Origin: Dechloromonas agitata is5
Lineage (GTDB): Bacteria; Pseudomonadota; Gammaproteobacteria; Burkholderiales; Rhodocyclaceae
Length of the DNA stretch: 64,000 nucleotides
Direction: 5' to 3'
Assembly (NCBI RefSeq): GCF_000519045.1
Contig: NZ_KI912532.1
Span: 2,108,001 to 2,172,000 of the forward strand
The position numbers and the translations under genes were made by a program. Each line of letters opens with the position of its first letter. Position 1 is the stretch's first letter. Shown here piece by piece: positions 10,234 through 20,243 of the stretch. The notes below the pieces were generated by a model. It had not been told where the DNA came from and searched no databases. It worked only from the letters and a program-made list of their open reading frames with translations.

Positions 10234-11534
10234 CAGCTCCGGCTTCCCTGCTGTTGCAGGTGGGCGATGCGCTGCGCTGCCGGCGGGTGCGAATCGTAGA
10301 ACAGCGAATGCAGCGGGTCGGGTGTCAGCGTCGCGGCGTTGTCGCGGTAGAGCTTGACCAGCGCGCGGATGAGGTCGTCGGCGGCGGCATGCTCGGCGGC
10401 ATAGGCATCGGCCTCGAATTCGTGGCGCCGCGACAGGGTGCTCATCAGCGGCGTCAGTGGGAAAGTGAAGACTGGCATGACCAGGAAGAAGAGGATCAGG
10501 GCCAGCGCCGTATTCTGCGCATCGACGCCGAGCCCGGCGTAGAACCAGGGTGCGTCGATCAACTGGCCGAGCAGCCAGAGGAAGGTCAGCGAGCCGGCGA
10601 ACATCATGACCAGGCGCTTGGCGACATGCCGGCGGCGGAAGTGGCCGAGCTCGTGGGCGAGTACGGCTTCCACCTCGGGCGGGTCGAGGCGGGTGAGCAG
10701 GGTGTCGAAGAAGACGATGCGCTTGTTGTCGCCGAAGCCGGTGAAATAGGCGTTGCCGTGGCTGGAACGCTTCGAGCCGTCCATCACGAACAGGCCGGAG
10801 GAGCGAAAGCCGCAACGGGCCAGCAGGGCTTCGACGCGGGCCTTCATGTCGCCTTCCTCAAGCGGTACGAACTTGTTGAAGAGCGGTGCGATCCAGGTCG
10901 GATAAACGAACATCAGCAGCAGGTTGAAGGCCGACCAGAACAGCCAGACATAGAGCCACCAGAGATCGCCCATGGCGCCCATCAGCCAGAGCACGGCGAG
11001 GATGACCGGAGCGCCGATCAGGGCGCCGAGCAGCGACTGCTTGAGCAGATCGGCGAAGAACAGGCCGAGTGTCATCCGGTTGAAGCCGTGCCGCGCCTCG
11101 ATGACGAACTGGCGGTAGAGCGACAGCGGCAGGTCGACCAGGCCGGAGATCAGCATCAGGCTGAAGATCATGGCCAGGCCGTAGAACAGCCCATCGAGAC
11201 GCGGCGCCCAGAAAGCGTGCAAGGCGGCAAGACCGCCGCCGAGCGTCAGGGCAAGCAACAGGCCGGCGTCGATGGCGATGCCGAGCACGGCGGCCTTGTT
11301 GCGGTCGATGGTGTAATCGGCTGCCCGGCGATGGCTGTCCAGCGTGATGCGCTCGGCGAACTCAACCGGCACCTGCTCGCGATGGCTGGCGATGAAACGG
11401 ATGTGGCGGCGCTTGAGCCAGAGGCGGATGCCCAGCGTCAAGGCGAAGCAGGCGAGGAATATCTGGGTGAAGTCCTGGGTCACGAAGGTCGGGGGAAGCT
11501 GTGCGAAAATCGGGGTTTTCAAGGAATCGGGCAA
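10233..11534 (-). CDS. M48 family metallopeptidase (Ste24/CAAX protease-like)
   Basis: Up to 433 residues. Multiple membrane helices (for example near 22-38, 90-110, 130-150, 175-200) surround a zinc protease domain. The zinc site is [15 protein letters not shown] with a downstream glutamate in [15 protein letters not shown]. Family members degrade or trim membrane proteins, but the substrate here is unknown. The start is uncertain: the longest frame begins at a TTG (11534) only 4 bases from the divergent orn ATG, and an in-frame GTG at 11483 is an alternative; neither has a strong Shine-Dalgarno. Its end overlaps rsgA. Confidence 0.9.
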   Translation of the reverse strand: MPDSLKTPIFAQLPPTFVTQDFTQIFLACFALTLGIRLWLKRRHIRFIASHREQVPVEFAERITLDSHRRAADYTIDRNKAAVLGIAIDAGLLLALTLGGGLAALHAFWAPRLDGLFYGLAMIFSLMLISGLVDLPLSLYRQFVIEARHGFNRMTLGLFFADLLKQSLLGALIGAPVILAVLWLMGAMGDLWWLYVWLFWSAFNLLLMFVYPTWIAPLFNKFVPLEEGDMKARVEALLARCGFRSSGLFVMDGSKRSSHGNAYFTGFGDNKRIVFFDTLLTRLDPPEVEAVLAHELGHFRRRHVAKRLVMMFAGSLTFLWLLGQLIDAPWFYAGLGVDAQNTALALILFFLVMPVFTFPLTPLMSTLSRRHEFEADAYAAEHAAADDLIRALVKLYRDNAATLTPDPLHSLFYDSHPPAAQRIAHLQQQGSRS

Positions 11535-11538
11535 TTAT

Positions 11539-12093
11539 ATGGCAGGCAATGCAAACAACCTCGTCTGGCTGGACATGGAAATGACCGGCCTCAACCCGGA
11601 TGGCGACCGCATCATCGAGATGGCGATGGTGGTCACCAATTCCGAACTGGAAATGGTCGCCGAATCGCCGGCCTGGGTGGTGCACCAGTCCGACGCGATA
11701 TTGGCTGCCATGGACGATTGGAACCAGAAAACGCACGGCCGTTCCGGCCTGATCGACAAGGTCAAGGCGTCGACCCTGGACGAGGCTGCCGTCGAGGCCG
11801 CCGCACTGGAATTCCTGAAGAAGTATTCGCTGGCCGGCCATTCACCGATGTGCGGCAATTCCATCGGCCAGGACCGCCGCTTCATGGCGCGTTACATGCC
11901 GACGCTGGAAGCGTTTTTCCATTACCGCAACCTCGACGTCAGCACCCTGAAGGAATTGTGCAAGCGCTGGCAGCCGGAGATCTACAAGGGCTTCAAGAAA
12001 AAGAGCAAGCACACCGCGCTGGCCGACATCCATGAGTCGATCGAGGAACTGAAGTACTACCGCGCTCATTTCCTGCGCGGTGGGGATGCCTGA
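11539..12093 (+). CDS. orn: oligoribonuclease
   Basis: 184 residues, the normal size for Orn, a DEDD-type 3'-5' exonuclease that clears 2-5 nt RNAs including pGpG made from c-di-GMP by EAL or HD-GYP enzymes. Exo motifs are visible: WLDMEMTGL (Exo I), [15 protein letters not shown] (Exo II) and [14 protein letters not shown] (Exo III). The frame is open upstream, but ATG 11539 begins at the conserved [14 protein letters not shown] start. It diverges from the M48 protease with almost no intergenic space, so its promoter must lie within the start of that gene. Confidence 0.97.
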   Translation: MAGNANNLVWLDMEMTGLNPDGDRIIEMAMVVTNSELEMVAESPAWVVHQSDAILAAMDDWNQKTHGRSGLIDKVKASTLDEAAVEAAALEFLKKYSLAGHSPMCGNSIGQDRRFMARYMPTLEAFFHYRNLDVSTLKELCKRWQPEIYKGFKKKSKHTALADIHESIEELKYYRAHFLRGGDA

Positions 12094-12106
12094 TTCGGGA
12101 ACTGAC

Positions 12107-12178
12107 GGGCTTCGCCTCCTGGTTCTTCGCACTGTGCAGCAAGGCTGTGGCTGGTGTGATGGAGGGAGGTAGAAGCCC
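12107..12178. terminator. long stem-loop between convergent genes
   Basis: The arms GGGCTTCGCCTCC (12107-12119) and GGAGGTAGAAGCCC (12165-12178) are inverted copies with one bulge, separated by about 45 bases. It sits between the convergent ends of orn and the glycosyltransferase. It lacks a strong T tract, so a role as a two-way transcription block or mRNA 3' end stabiliser is only inferred. Confidence 0.4.
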
Positions 12179-12187
12179 CGTGCCGGA

Positions 12188-13810
12188 TCAGCGCCGGTAA
12201 AGCCGGAATTTCTCCCGGCGGTCGCCCGGCCGACTGCCCTCCCAGACCTTGCTCCATTCGCCGCTCGGCGCAGCCAGTTCGCGTCGCGTATCACCGACCA
12301 CCAGCAGCCAGTCGCAGGCCCGGCCGGCCGCTGAGTTCTCGGCGACCGGCTCGATGCCGACGAAATAGGCCAGCGAAGCCAGTTGCGTGTCGCTCAGGCT
12401 GCGTTCGGCTAGGCAGCCGTGGTTGGCGGGCAGGGCCCGGGCGACAGCCTGGGCGACGGGGCGATAGGTCTTGCCATAATCGAACCAGGGCAATACCAGG
12501 CTGGTCGCCAGCAGCCACAGCGTGGTGAAGCCGAGCGTCCAGTGCGTCAGGCTGCGATAGGGTGAGCGCGGCGCCGTAACGATCAGCCACAGCCACCACA
12601 TGCTGGCTGCCAGCGCAATAACGATGGCCAGCACATGGATCTGGCCGACGAAACCGGGGCGCAGCACCAGGGCGCGTTCGGCCAGTTTGGCCGGCCAGCC
12701 GAGCATACCGGCCGACCAGCCGATCCAGACCACGACGGCGAACAGGCTGAAGGTGGTCATGGCGAACCAGTCGAAGGCGCTGGCGGCGCCGCGGCGCAGG
12801 GTCAGCGAACCGGGGGTGGCGAGCAGCGCAAAGGCCGGTAACAACAGCAGCGAGGGGATTTCGCGCGGGCGATAGGCCCAGGCCAGCATCAGCAGGGTGA
12901 TGACGAGGAAAGTGAGGGGCAGCAGCAGGTTGGCGGCAGCCAGATTGTGGCGGCGTGTCCACAGCGTCCAGGCAGCGAGCGGCATGGCCGGGAAGGCAAA
13001 CCACGGGGCCATGCTCATGAAACGGCCCAGGCCGCTGATCGAGAAGGGGGTTTTCAGGGGCGCCAGTTCGGTGGCCAGCCAGCCGTGGAAGCGTGCTGGC
13101 TCCAGGCTGAGCAGCAGTAGGGGCCAGGGCAGGATCAGCACGGTCGCGATGGCCAGGCCGATAAGCAGGGTGTGCAGGGCCTTCGGGCGATCGGGCGAGA
13201 GCCACCAGGCAACTGGCGCGATGGCGAGCAGGGGCAGGGTGGGGGCGATGCCGGTGCCAAGCAGGCAGCCGGCTACCGCCAGGCCGTAGAAGATGCCGGT
13301 CAGACGAGGTTTGCGACCAATTGCGGCGAGAGCGCCGAGGGCGCCCCCGTAGGCGGCCAGCGCGATCAGCATCGGCTGGGCGTCGTGGGCATGGAAGAGC
13401 AGCCCGGCGCAGCCGGCGAGCAGCAGCGGGCTGGCGGCGGCCGATTCCTCGCCGTACAACTCGCGGGCGGCGTAATAGAGGCCCATCAGGGCCAGCGTGA
13501 CCCAGATGCCGCTGGCCAGGCGGATCGCTTCGTGCAGGGGGAGCAGCCAGCCGAAGACCTTGCCGGTCAGCGCGGCGCTCCAGTAATAGAGTGGCGGCTC
13601 GTGGAAGGCCCGGCCGACCAGGTCGGGCGACAGCCAGTCGGCATGGTGCAGCATGTGCCAGACCACGCCGATGTGCACGGCATCCTCGCCCTTCCACGGG
13701 TCGCGGCCGAACAGGCCGGCCAGCACGTAGAAGGCCAGCATGCCGGCGAGCATCCAGCCCGACGGCGGCAGGCGGATGCCCCGGCGGAGCAGAGGGAGGA
13801 ATTCAGACAT
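12188..13810 (-). CDS. GT39/ArnT-like membrane glycosyltransferase
   Basis: About 540 residues with roughly 11-12 predicted membrane helices in the N-terminal 450 residues. The first luminal loop has the acidic motif WKGEDAVHIG, at the place where PMT/ArnT enzymes carry the catalytic Asp/Glu, followed by HEPPLYYW, a pattern typical of this superfamily. It probably moves a sugar from a polyprenyl-phosphate donor in the periplasm; the acceptor cannot be read from the sequence. ATG 13810 (MSEFLPLLRR) was chosen over an upstream TTG that lies next to the rpmE terminator. Confidence 0.85.
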   Translation of the reverse strand: MSEFLPLLRRGIRLPPSGWMLAGMLAFYVLAGLFGRDPWKGEDAVHIGVVWHMLHHADWLSPDLVGRAFHEPPLYYWSAALTGKVFGWLLPLHEAIRLASGIWVTLALMGLYYAARELYGEESAAASPLLLAGCAGLLFHAHDAQPMLIALAAYGGALGALAAIGRKPRLTGIFYGLAVAGCLLGTGIAPTLPLLAIAPVAWWLSPDRPKALHTLLIGLAIATVLILPWPLLLLSLEPARFHGWLATELAPLKTPFSISGLGRFMSMAPWFAFPAMPLAAWTLWTRRHNLAAANLLLPLTFLVITLLMLAWAYRPREIPSLLLLPAFALLATPGSLTLRRGAASAFDWFAMTTFSLFAVVVWIGWSAGMLGWPAKLAERALVLRPGFVGQIHVLAIVIALAASMWWLWLIVTAPRSPYRSLTHWTLGFTTLWLLATSLVLPWFDYGKTYRPVAQAVARALPANHGCLAERSLSDTQLASLAYFVGIEPVAENSAAGRACDWLLVVGDTRRELAAPSGEWSKVWEGSRPGDRREKFRLYRR

Positions 13811-13824
13811 GGCAGCCGGCAAAG

Positions 13825-13850
13825 AAAAAGGCAGCCCTCAGGCTGCCTTT
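13825..13850 (-). terminator. rho-independent terminator of rpmE
   Basis: On the minus strand the stem GGCAGCC-TGAG-GGCTGCC is followed by TTTTTCTTT. It lies 24 bases past the rpmE stop and just upstream of the glycosyltransferase start. Confidence 0.8.
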
Positions 13851-13873
13851 GTCGATGGCGAAATGCAAGCCGA

Positions 13874-14098
13874 TCAGGCAGCAGCCTTGCCGCGCATGGC
13901 GCCGAACTTCTGGTTGAACTTCTCGACGCGACCGGCAGTGTCGACGATCTTCTGCTTGCCGGTGTAGAACGGGTGGCAGGCAGCGCACACTTCGATGTGG
14001 AAGGTGTCCTTGGCCATGGTCGACTTGGTCGTGAAGGTGTTGCCGCAGGAGCAGGTCACAGCGACGTCGTGGTAATTCGGGTGGGTATCGGCTTTCAT
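13874..14098 (-). CDS. rpmE: 50S ribosomal protein L31
   Basis: 74 residues, starting [19 protein letters not shown]. This is the zinc-binding (C+) form: Cys16 and Cys18 in CSCG and the CAAC pair near residues 37-40 provide the ligands. C+ L31 is usually exchanged for a zinc-free paralogue under zinc limitation; no such paralogue lies in this window. It has its own terminator downstream and rho lies upstream on the same strand, separated by about 100 bases that contain a hairpin. Confidence 0.98.
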   Translation of the reverse strand: MKADTHPNYHDVAVTCSCGNTFTTKSTMAKDTFHIEVCAACHPFYTGKQKIVDTAGRVEKFNQKFGAMRGKAAA

Positions 14099-14143
14099 CT
14101 TGTGTCCTTAAATCAAGCGACCGGCGGATGTGGCCGATCTGAG

Positions 14144-14177
14144 AAGCCCGCGATTATCCTAAAAAAATCGCGGGCTT
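14144..14177. terminator. hairpin between rho and rpmE
   Basis: Perfect 12-base inverted arms, AAGCCCGCGATT and AATCGCGGGCTT, flank a 10-base loop. It is located 25 bases past the rho stop codon. The T run on the minus strand is inside the loop rather than after the stem, so termination here is likely but not textbook. Confidence 0.55.
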
Positions 14178-14201
14178 GCAATGTTTTTGTTGGCGACGGG
14201 C

Positions 14202-15461
14202 TTAGCCGCGACGCATGGCGTCGAAGAACTCGGCGTTGCCCTTGGTGGACTTGACCTTGTCGAGCAGGAACTCCATCGCTTCGAGGTCGTCCATCGGGTA
14301 GCACAGCTTGCGCAGCACCCACATCTTCTGCAGCACATCCGGCTTGAGCAGCAGCTCTTCGCGGCGAGTGCCGGAGCGATTGACGTTGATCGCCGGGTAC
14401 ATCCGCTTCTCGGCCATGCGGCGGTCAAGGTGGATTTCCGAGTTGCCGGTACCCTTGAATTCCTCGTAGATCACCTCGTCCATGCGCGAGCCGGTGTCGA
14501 TCAGCGCGGTGGCGAGGATGGTCAGCGAACCGCCTTCCTCGATGTTGCGCGCGGCACCGAAGAAGCGCTTGGGCTTCTGCAGGGCGTTGGCGTCGACACC
14601 ACCGGTCAGCACCTTGCCGGAAGCCGGCTGCACGGTGTTGTAGGCGCGTGCCAGGCGGGTGATGGAGTCGAGCAGGATGACCACGTCGCGCTTGTGTTCG
14701 ACCAGGCGTTTGGCCTTCTCGATGACCATCTCGGCGACAGCGACATGGCGGGTGGCCGGTTCATCGAAGGTCGAGGCGACGACCTCGCCCTTGACGGTGC
14801 GGGTCATTTCGGTGACTTCTTCCGGGCGCTCGTCGATGAGCAGCACGATCAGCACGACATCCGGATGGTTCGCCGTGATGGCGTGGGCGATGTTCTGCAG
14901 CATCACGGTCTTGCCGGACTTCGGCGGGGCGACGAGCAGGCCGCGCTGGCCGGCGCCGATCGGCGCGATCATGTCGACGACGCGGCTGGTGATGTTCTCT
15001 TCCGACTTGATGTCGCGCTCGAGCTTGAGATGACGCGTCGGGTGAAGCGGCGTCAGGTTCTCGAACATGATCTTGTTCTTGTTGGCTTCCGGTGGGAAGC
15101 CGTTGATGCTGTCCAGCTTGGTCAGTGCGACGTAGCGCTCGCCGTCCTTCGGGGTGCGGATTTCACCCTCGATCGTGTCGCCGGTGCGCAGGTTGAAGCG
15201 GCGGATCTGCGAGGGCGAGACGTAGATGTCGTCCGGGTTGGCCAAGTAGGACGTGTCGGCCGAGCGGAGGAAGCCGTAGCCGTCGGGCAGCACTTCCAGC
15301 GTACCGTCGCCATGGATGGTTTCGCCATTCTTGGCCTTGGCCTTGAGGACGGCGTAGATCAGCTCCTGCTTGCGCATGCGGTTGGCGTTCTCGATGGCGA
15401 GTTCGGTCGCCATGTCGAGCAGTTTGCTGACGTGTAATGTCTTGAGTTCGGAAAGTTGCAT
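14202..15461 (-). CDS. rho: transcription termination factor Rho
   Basis: 419 residues, standard length. An N-terminal RNA-binding region ([15 protein letters not shown], then cold-shock-like [12 protein letters not shown]) precedes the RecA-type motor. The Walker A motif is PPKSGKTV, Walker B is [16 protein letters not shown], and the Q/R-loop regions are intact. Rho is the ATP-driven hexameric helicase that ends untranslated transcripts. trxA lies upstream on the same strand about 160 bases away, with a weak hairpin between, so the two may be partly cotranscribed. Confidence 0.98.
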   Translation of the reverse strand: MQLSELKTLHVSKLLDMATELAIENANRMRKQELIYAVLKAKAKNGETIHGDGTLEVLPDGYGFLRSADTSYLANPDDIYVSPSQIRRFNLRTGDTIEGEIRTPKDGERYVALTKLDSINGFPPEANKNKIMFENLTPLHPTRHLKLERDIKSEENITSRVVDMIAPIGAGQRGLLVAPPKSGKTVMLQNIAHAITANHPDVVLIVLLIDERPEEVTEMTRTVKGEVVASTFDEPATRHVAVAEMVIEKAKRLVEHKRDVVILLDSITRLARAYNTVQPASGKVLTGGVDANALQKPKRFFGAARNIEEGGSLTILATALIDTGSRMDEVIYEEFKGTGNSEIHLDRRMAEKRMYPAINVNRSGTRREELLLKPDVLQKMWVLRKLCYPMDDLEAMEFLLDKVKSTKGNAEFFDAMRRG

Positions 15462-15577
15462 GAGGGAATGTGTGGCGCCGGCTGAGAAACGGGCGAGAGG
15501 CCCGAACGGGGCGCAATGACGAAGAGCCAGGGGAGGGAAGGGACGCCGGACGGTAGCAGTGAGCCTCGTCGCGTCTG

Positions 15578-15604
15578 CCTGAAGATGCAGAGCGCACCTT
15601 CAGG
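15578..15604 (-). terminator. weak hairpin between trxA and rho
   Basis: The arms CCTGAAG and CTTCAGG flank a 13-base loop 20 bases after the trxA stop. No T tract follows. It could be an attenuator or a processing site in a trxA-rho transcript. Confidence 0.35.
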
Positions 15605-15622
15605 CCAGGAGACTACGGGAGA

Positions 15623-15949
15623 TTACAGGTTGCTGTCAATGAAGGCAGCGAGTTGCGACTTGGAGAGGGCGCCGACCTTGGTCGCTTCGATGTTGCCGTT
15701 CTTGAAGATCATCAGGGTCGGGATACCGCGAATGCCATACTTGGCCGGCGTGGCCTGGTTGTCATCGATATTGACCTTGGCGACCTTCAGCTTGCCGGCA
15801 TACTCAGCGGCGACTTCGTCGAGGATCGGGGCGATCATCTTGCACGGGCCGCACCATTCTGCCCAGTAGTCGACGAGAACCGGCTGCTGCGCCTGCAGCA
15901 CTTCGGCTTCAAAGGTGTCGTCAGTGACGTAATGGATGTGCTCGCTCAT
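15623..15949 (-). CDS. trxA: thioredoxin
   Basis: 108 residues with the active site WCGPC at residues 32-36, the thioredoxin fold segment [20 protein letters not shown] and the cis-proline stretch [14 protein letters not shown]. It is a general cytoplasmic disulfide reductase. ATG 15949 was chosen because AGGAAACC stands directly upstream and the length is standard; the open frame further upstream is not conserved. Confidence 0.98.
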   Translation of the reverse strand: MSEHIHYVTDDTFEAEVLQAQQPVLVDYWAEWCGPCKMIAPILDEVAAEYAGKLKVAKVNIDDNQATPAKYGIRGIPTLMIFKNGNIEATKVGALSKSQLAAFIDSNL

Positions 15950-16108
15950 GGTTTCCTCGTGGGATGGGGTATGGAACAGGCTGCGCCGGAACGGCGACCG
16001 AAAAGTTGGCGTGATGCTAGCGAAAAAAAAAGCCTTAGGGAAGCATTCGCCGCTCCGTGATCTTCGGGCAAGCGGCTGGAACGGAGTGTTTCGCAACAGG
16101 CCGGTGGC

Positions 16109-16708
16109 TTATCCGGGCTTGAGCAGGTTGGCCAGTTCGACCGCCGTCTTGACCTGCATCTTGTCGAACAGGTTGGCGCGATGCACCTCGACGGTGCGCA
16201 TGCTGATGTTCAGTTCGTCGGCGATGACCTTGTTGAACTTGCCGGCGAGCACCAGGTCCATGATCTGCCGCTCGCGCGTCGTCAGGCTGGCCAGCCGGGC
16301 CTTGACCGAATCGACGGTGGCGCTGGCTTCGCGCTGCCGGGTATCGAGGGCGATGGCTTCCTCGACCCGGCTGGCCAGCTCGTTGTCGTTGAACGGCTTT
16401 TCGAAGAAGTCGAAGGCGCCTTTCTTCAAGGTGGCGACGGCGAGCGGTACATCGCCGTGGCCGGTCAGGAATATCACCGGCAGGGTCGACTGGCGCTCGC
16501 CGAGCTGGTCGAAACAGTCCAGGCCGCTCATGCCGGTCATCCGCATGTCGAGCACGATGCAGCCCCGCATGTCCTTGTGCCAGGCGTCCAGGAAGCTTTC
16601 AGCGGAGGCGAAGTTGCTGCTCGGGATGCCGCGCGATTTGAGCAGCCAGGAGAGGGCGTCGCGGATCGCTTCGTCGTCGTCGACCAGATAGGCTTGGGGC
16701 GTGCTCAT
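16109..16708 (-). CDS. dctR: FixJ-family response regulator, probable C4-dicarboxylate regulator
   Basis: 199 residues. Receiver (5-120) with YLVDDDEAIRD and VLDMRMTGMSG (phospho-Asp), a lysine in FFEKPF, then a LuxR-type helix-turn-helix (about 140-195) with LTTRERQIMDLVLAG and ISMRTVEVHRANLFDKM. ATG 16708 overlaps the kinase stop (ATGA), so the pair is coupled. The pair lies divergent to dctA and close to dctPQM, and resembles the Rhodobacter capsulatus DctS/DctR system, so control of dicarboxylate uptake is a strong inference. The symbol rests on context. Confidence 0.85.
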   Translation of the reverse strand: MSTPQAYLVDDDEAIRDALSWLLKSRGIPSSNFASAESFLDAWHKDMRGCIVLDMRMTGMSGLDCFDQLGERQSTLPVIFLTGHGDVPLAVATLKKGAFDFFEKPFNDNELASRVEEAIALDTRQREASATVDSVKARLASLTTRERQIMDLVLAGKFNKVIADELNISMRTVEVHRANLFDKMQVKTAVELANLLKPG

Positions 16709-18693
16709 GCGCTTTCCAGGGGCAGGGTGAAGCGGAATATCGTACCGCTTCCGGTTGGCGAGTGGGGATTGTCCTCGGTCCACAGGCGGCCGCGGTGGAA
16801 TTCGATGATCGAACGGCAGATCGACAGGCCGATACCCATGCCCTCCGGTTTCGTGGTGAAGAAGGCGATGAACAGCTTGTCTCGCGCTTCGGGCGGGATG
16901 CCGCAGCCATTGTCGCTGACGCTGATGCACAGTTCGCTGGCGCTCGAAGCAATACCGATGCGCAGCACGCGATGGGCGGGGGGCGTACCGGCCATCGCTT
17001 CCATGCCGTTGCGCATCAGGTTGAGCAGGACCTGTTCGAGCAGCAGGCGGTCAGCGAGAACCGGCAACTCGGGCGGCGTGTCGCATTCGATGCGGACATG
17101 GTGCTTGCGCGCCTCCGCCTCGATGAAACCGATGCAGTCCTCAATCACATCGCCAAGCTGGCAGGGGGCGCGTTTCGGTTCGCTCTTGCGCACGAAATCA
17201 TGCACCCGGCGAATGATTTTGCCGGCCCGCTGGGCTTGGGTGCTGATCTTCTCCAGTGCGCTACGCAGATCTTCCGGCTGTGCCTGGCCGTTAGCCAGCA
17301 GATTCAGGCAGCCGGTGTTGTAGCTGGCGATGGCGGCCAGCGGCTGATTCAGTTCGTGGGCGAGGGTGGACGCCATTTCGCCCATGGTCACGAGGCGCGA
17401 GGTGAATTGCAGTTGCTCCTGCTGCTGGCGGGCCAGTTCTTCTGCCCGTTTGCGTTCGGTGATGTCGAGCACCGAAGCCATCCAGCCGGTGTGCTTGCCG
17501 TTGCCGTCGATCAGCTTGGCTTCATAGACCAGGGCGTTGAAGCGTTCGCCATTCTTGCGCATGAAGGTCATCTCGAAGCCATCGGGCGGTGCTTCGCCGG
17601 CCAGCACCGTCTGGTGCATGGCATAACTCTCTTCCAACTGCTCCGGCGCCCAGTAGGGCATGGGCGGCGTGGCGCCGACCAGTTCGTCGACACTGAAGCC
17701 GGTCATCTTGCAGAAGGCGGGATTGACATAGACGACCTTGCCCTGCAGGTCGCGGGCGCGCATGCCGACGGTCAGCGAATCCTCCATCGCGGCGCGGAAG
17801 GCATGCTCGGAACGCAGGGCTTCCTCGGCCCGGCTGCGCTTCTTCATCAGGTCGCGAACCAGCCACAGGCTCCAGAAAACCCCGGCAGCCAGCAGAACGA
17901 TGGCGGCGACCAACGAGCGCTGCACGGAATTGTCCGGGGTCCGATAGCTGGTGACGCGCAGTTGCAGGCCGGCACCCGGCGGGTCGAACGGGATCACGTA
18001 GCGCTGGTCGCCATTGCCTTCGATCCGTGTCTTTGCGGCATACAGTTGCTCGTTGTCGTCGATGATCTCGACCTTGTATTTCTCGGTGAACCACCAGGGC
18101 ACCTGATTGGCCAACAGCGTGTCGAGCGGATAGAGCAGCGCCAGCATGCCGGATATCTGCTGGCCTTCGCCATGGATCGGTACCAATAGTTCGACATGAG
18201 CCCGGTTGCCCTCCAGGAAGAAGGGGTCGCTGTAGTGTGGTTTGCCGATGTGGAGGGCGAGGTCGAAAGCCTTGCCGATCGACGAGGGGCCAAAAGTTTC
18301 GATTTCCTGCTCGGGCGGGGCGGTGGAGGGCAGGGCGTCGATCACCTTGCGGTCAGGGCTGAGCCACAGGATTTGTGCGATTTCCGGCGAATTGCGCAGC
18401 ATGTGTTCGGCGCGCAGGCGAAAGACCTTGCGGCTGTCGGACAGCGTGTTCATGTCCATCGACAACTGCTGCAGTTGTTCCTCGTTGCTGTTGAGGTGGA
18501 ACTGGAGGTTCTGTTCCAGCCACAACACGTCCTTGATCAGCGCGGCACGCTCCTCCTCGATTTCGTTGCGATGGAGCAGCCAGAGCAGGGCGAGCAGCGC
18601 GGTCAGCAGAAGGATGATGCCGAACTTGGGCAGGGCGAGCAGCCAGCGTATATGGCGTGGGTTGCCCGGCGGGGAGGCGAACGGGGTGATCAT
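16705..18693 (-). CDS. dctS: DctS/DctB-type sensor histidine kinase
   Basis: 662 residues. Helices near 24-42 and 262-282 bracket a periplasmic sensor of about 220 residues, followed by PAS (about 300-420), HisKA with TLAHELNQPLAAIASY and HATPase with DNGCGIPPEARD and GMGIGLSICRSII. The ELNQPL phosphorylation motif is typical of kinases paired with FixJ-type regulators. The periplasmic domain probably senses C4-dicarboxylates, as inferred from the divergent dctA gene and nearby dctPQM. It shares its upstream region, with a pair of palindromes, with dctA, so it may also be autoregulated. Confidence 0.87.
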   Translation of the reverse strand: MITPFASPPGNPRHIRWLLALPKFGIILLLTALLALLWLLHRNEIEEERAALIKDVLWLEQNLQFHLNSNEEQLQQLSMDMNTLSDSRKVFRLRAEHMLRNSPEIAQILWLSPDRKVIDALPSTAPPEQEIETFGPSSIGKAFDLALHIGKPHYSDPFFLEGNRAHVELLVPIHGEGQQISGMLALLYPLDTLLANQVPWWFTEKYKVEIIDDNEQLYAAKTRIEGNGDQRYVIPFDPPGAGLQLRVTSYRTPDNSVQRSLVAAIVLLAAGVFWSLWLVRDLMKKRSRAEEALRSEHAFRAAMEDSLTVGMRARDLQGKVVYVNPAFCKMTGFSVDELVGATPPMPYWAPEQLEESYAMHQTVLAGEAPPDGFEMTFMRKNGERFNALVYEAKLIDGNGKHTGWMASVLDITERKRAEELARQQQEQLQFTSRLVTMGEMASTLAHELNQPLAAIASYNTGCLNLLANGQAQPEDLRSALEKISTQAQRAGKIIRRVHDFVRKSEPKRAPCQLGDVIEDCIGFIEAEARKHHVRIECDTPPELPVLADRLLLEQVLLNLMRNGMEAMAGTPPAHRVLRIGIASSASELCISVSDNGCGIPPEARDKLFIAFFTTKPEGMGIGLSICRSIIEFHRGRLWTEDNPHSPTGSGTIFRFTLPLESA

Positions 18694-18730
18694 GGCGAAA
18701 ATGGTACCTCACGTTTTTCCCGGCGGGCCG

Positions 18731-18763
18731 ATTGTGGTTATCCACAATTCGGATAGCCACAAT
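18731..18763. promoter_or_regulatory. probable DctR operators upstream of dctA
   Basis: A perfect palindrome ATTGTGG-TTAT-CCACAAT lies at 18731-18748. A second, partly degraded copy (ATTCGG-ATAG-CCACAAT) ends at 18763. A -10-like GATACT begins exactly 22 bases after the second CCACAAT. The same arrangement recurs before dctP. Assignment to DctR is inference from position. Confidence 0.65.
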
Positions 18764-18832
18764 GGCCGCCCCCGGCCGAACTGAAGATACTGCGCCCCGA
18801 TAATTTCATCCGCCATTTCGGAGACAGTATTC

Positions 18833-20182
18833 ATGGCCAGGAAGTCGATATTCCACAGTCTGTACGTGCAGGTTCTGATCGCCATCGCGCTGGGCGTCGC
18901 CCTCGGGCATTTCTACCCATCAGCCGGCGCCGACATGAAGCCGCTCGGCGATGCCTTTATCAAGCTGATCAAGATGATCATCGCCCCGATCATCTTCTGC
19001 ACCATCGTCGTCGGCATCGCCGGCATGGAAGACATGAAGAAGGTCGGCAAGACCGGCGGCTACGCCGTGCTGTATTTTGAAGTGGTCAGCACCATCGCCC
19101 TGGTCATCGGCCTGATCATCGTCAATCTCTGGCAGCCGGGCGCCGGCATGAACGTCGATCCGAGCACGCTCGACACCAAGGGCATCGACAAGTACGTCGG
19201 CCCGGGTAAGATGCAGTCAACCACCGAGTTCCTGATGAACATCATCCCGACCAGCGTGGTCGATGCTTTCGCCAAGGGCGACATGCTGCAGGTGCTGTTC
19301 TTCTCCATCCTCTTCGGCTACGCCATGCACGCCTTTGGTGAGCGCGGCAAGCCGGTGTTCGAGTTGATCGAAAAGCTGTCGCACGTGCTGTTCGGTATCG
19401 TCGGCGTGATCATGAAGGTCGCTCCGATCGGCGCTTTCGGTGCCATGGCCTACACCATCGGCAAGCACGGCGTCGGCAGCCTGGTGCAGCTGGCCAACCT
19501 GATGGGGGCCTTCTACCTGACCTGCGTCGTTTTCATTCTCGGTGTGCTCGGCACCATCGCCAAGGTGCATGGTTTCTCGATCATCAAGCTGATCAAGTAC
19601 ATCAAGGAAGAGTTGTTCCTGGTGCTCGGCACCTCGTCGTCGGAATCTGCCTTGCCGCGCCTGATGGCCAAGATGGAAAACGCCGGTGCCCAGAAGTCGG
19701 TGGTCGGTCTGGTCGTGCCGACCGGCTACTCGTTCAACCTGGACGGTACTTCGATCTACCTGACCATGGCCGCCGTGTTCATTGCCCAGGCAACCAATAC
19801 GCCGATGGATCTGTCGCAGCAGATCACGCTGCTCGTCATCCTGCTGCTGACCTCGAAGGGGGCGGCTGGCGTCACGGGTTCCGGCTTCATCGTGCTGGCT
19901 GCTACCTTGTCTGCCGTCGGCACCGTGCCGGTGGCCGGCCTTGCGCTGATTCTCGGTATCGACCGCTTCATGTCGGAAGCCCGCGCCCTGACCAATTTCA
20001 TCGGCAACAGCGTCGCCACGCTGGTTGTTGCCAAATGGTGCAAGGCGCTGGATGTCGACCGCATGAACGCCGTGCTCAACGATGAAACTGCCGACGAGGC
20101 GGATCATCCGGAGTTGGTACTGGACGACGCGCCGGACATCATGATTCCCCATGTGCCGCGCCCGGTGGTTGAGCACCACTGA
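18833..20182 (+). CDS. dctA: C4-dicarboxylate/proton symporter DctA
   Basis: 449 residues, standard for DctA of the DAACS family, an inner-membrane carrier for succinate, fumarate and malate. Family motifs are visible: the serine-rich hairpin [14 protein letters not shown], then [28 protein letters not shown] and the helix-8 region [21 protein letters not shown]. About eight membrane helices and two re-entrant loops are expected. It is preceded by GGAGAC near the start and by the shared operators, and followed by a terminator, so it is a single-gene transcript. Its neighbours are the dctS/dctR pair and a second, TRAP-type uptake system. Confidence 0.96.
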   Translation: MARKSIFHSLYVQVLIAIALGVALGHFYPSAGADMKPLGDAFIKLIKMIIAPIIFCTIVVGIAGMEDMKKVGKTGGYAVLYFEVVSTIALVIGLIIVNLWQPGAGMNVDPSTLDTKGIDKYVGPGKMQSTTEFLMNIIPTSVVDAFAKGDMLQVLFFSILFGYAMHAFGERGKPVFELIEKLSHVLFGIVGVIMKVAPIGAFGAMAYTIGKHGVGSLVQLANLMGAFYLTCVVFILGVLGTIAKVHGFSIIKLIKYIKEELFLVLGTSSSESALPRLMAKMENAGAQKSVVGLVVPTGYSFNLDGTSIYLTMAAVFIAQATNTPMDLSQQITLLVILLLTSKGAAGVTGSGFIVLAATLSAVGTVPVAGLALILGIDRFMSEARALTNFIGNSVATLVVAKWCKALDVDRMNAVLNDETADEADHPELVLDDAPDIMIPHVPRPVVEHH

Positions 20183-20202
20183 TCGTTTCCTCGCGATACC
20201 AC

Positions 20203-20227
20203 AAACCGCCGGCCAGTCCGGCGGTTT
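20203..20227 (+). terminator. terminator after dctA
   Basis: A perfect stem, AAACCGCCGG and CCGGCGGTTT, with a 5-base loop lies 20 bases past the dctA stop. It is followed by a short T-rich stretch (CTGTTTG). Confidence 0.7.
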
Positions 20228-20243
20228 CTGTTTGTGGGTCGCT

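Noticed and set aside
10254..12035. 593-residue open frame opposite the M48 protease and running over orn
   Set aside because: It is rich in Gln/Glu/Gly without any fold, and orn and the M48 gene both have clear catalytic motifs.
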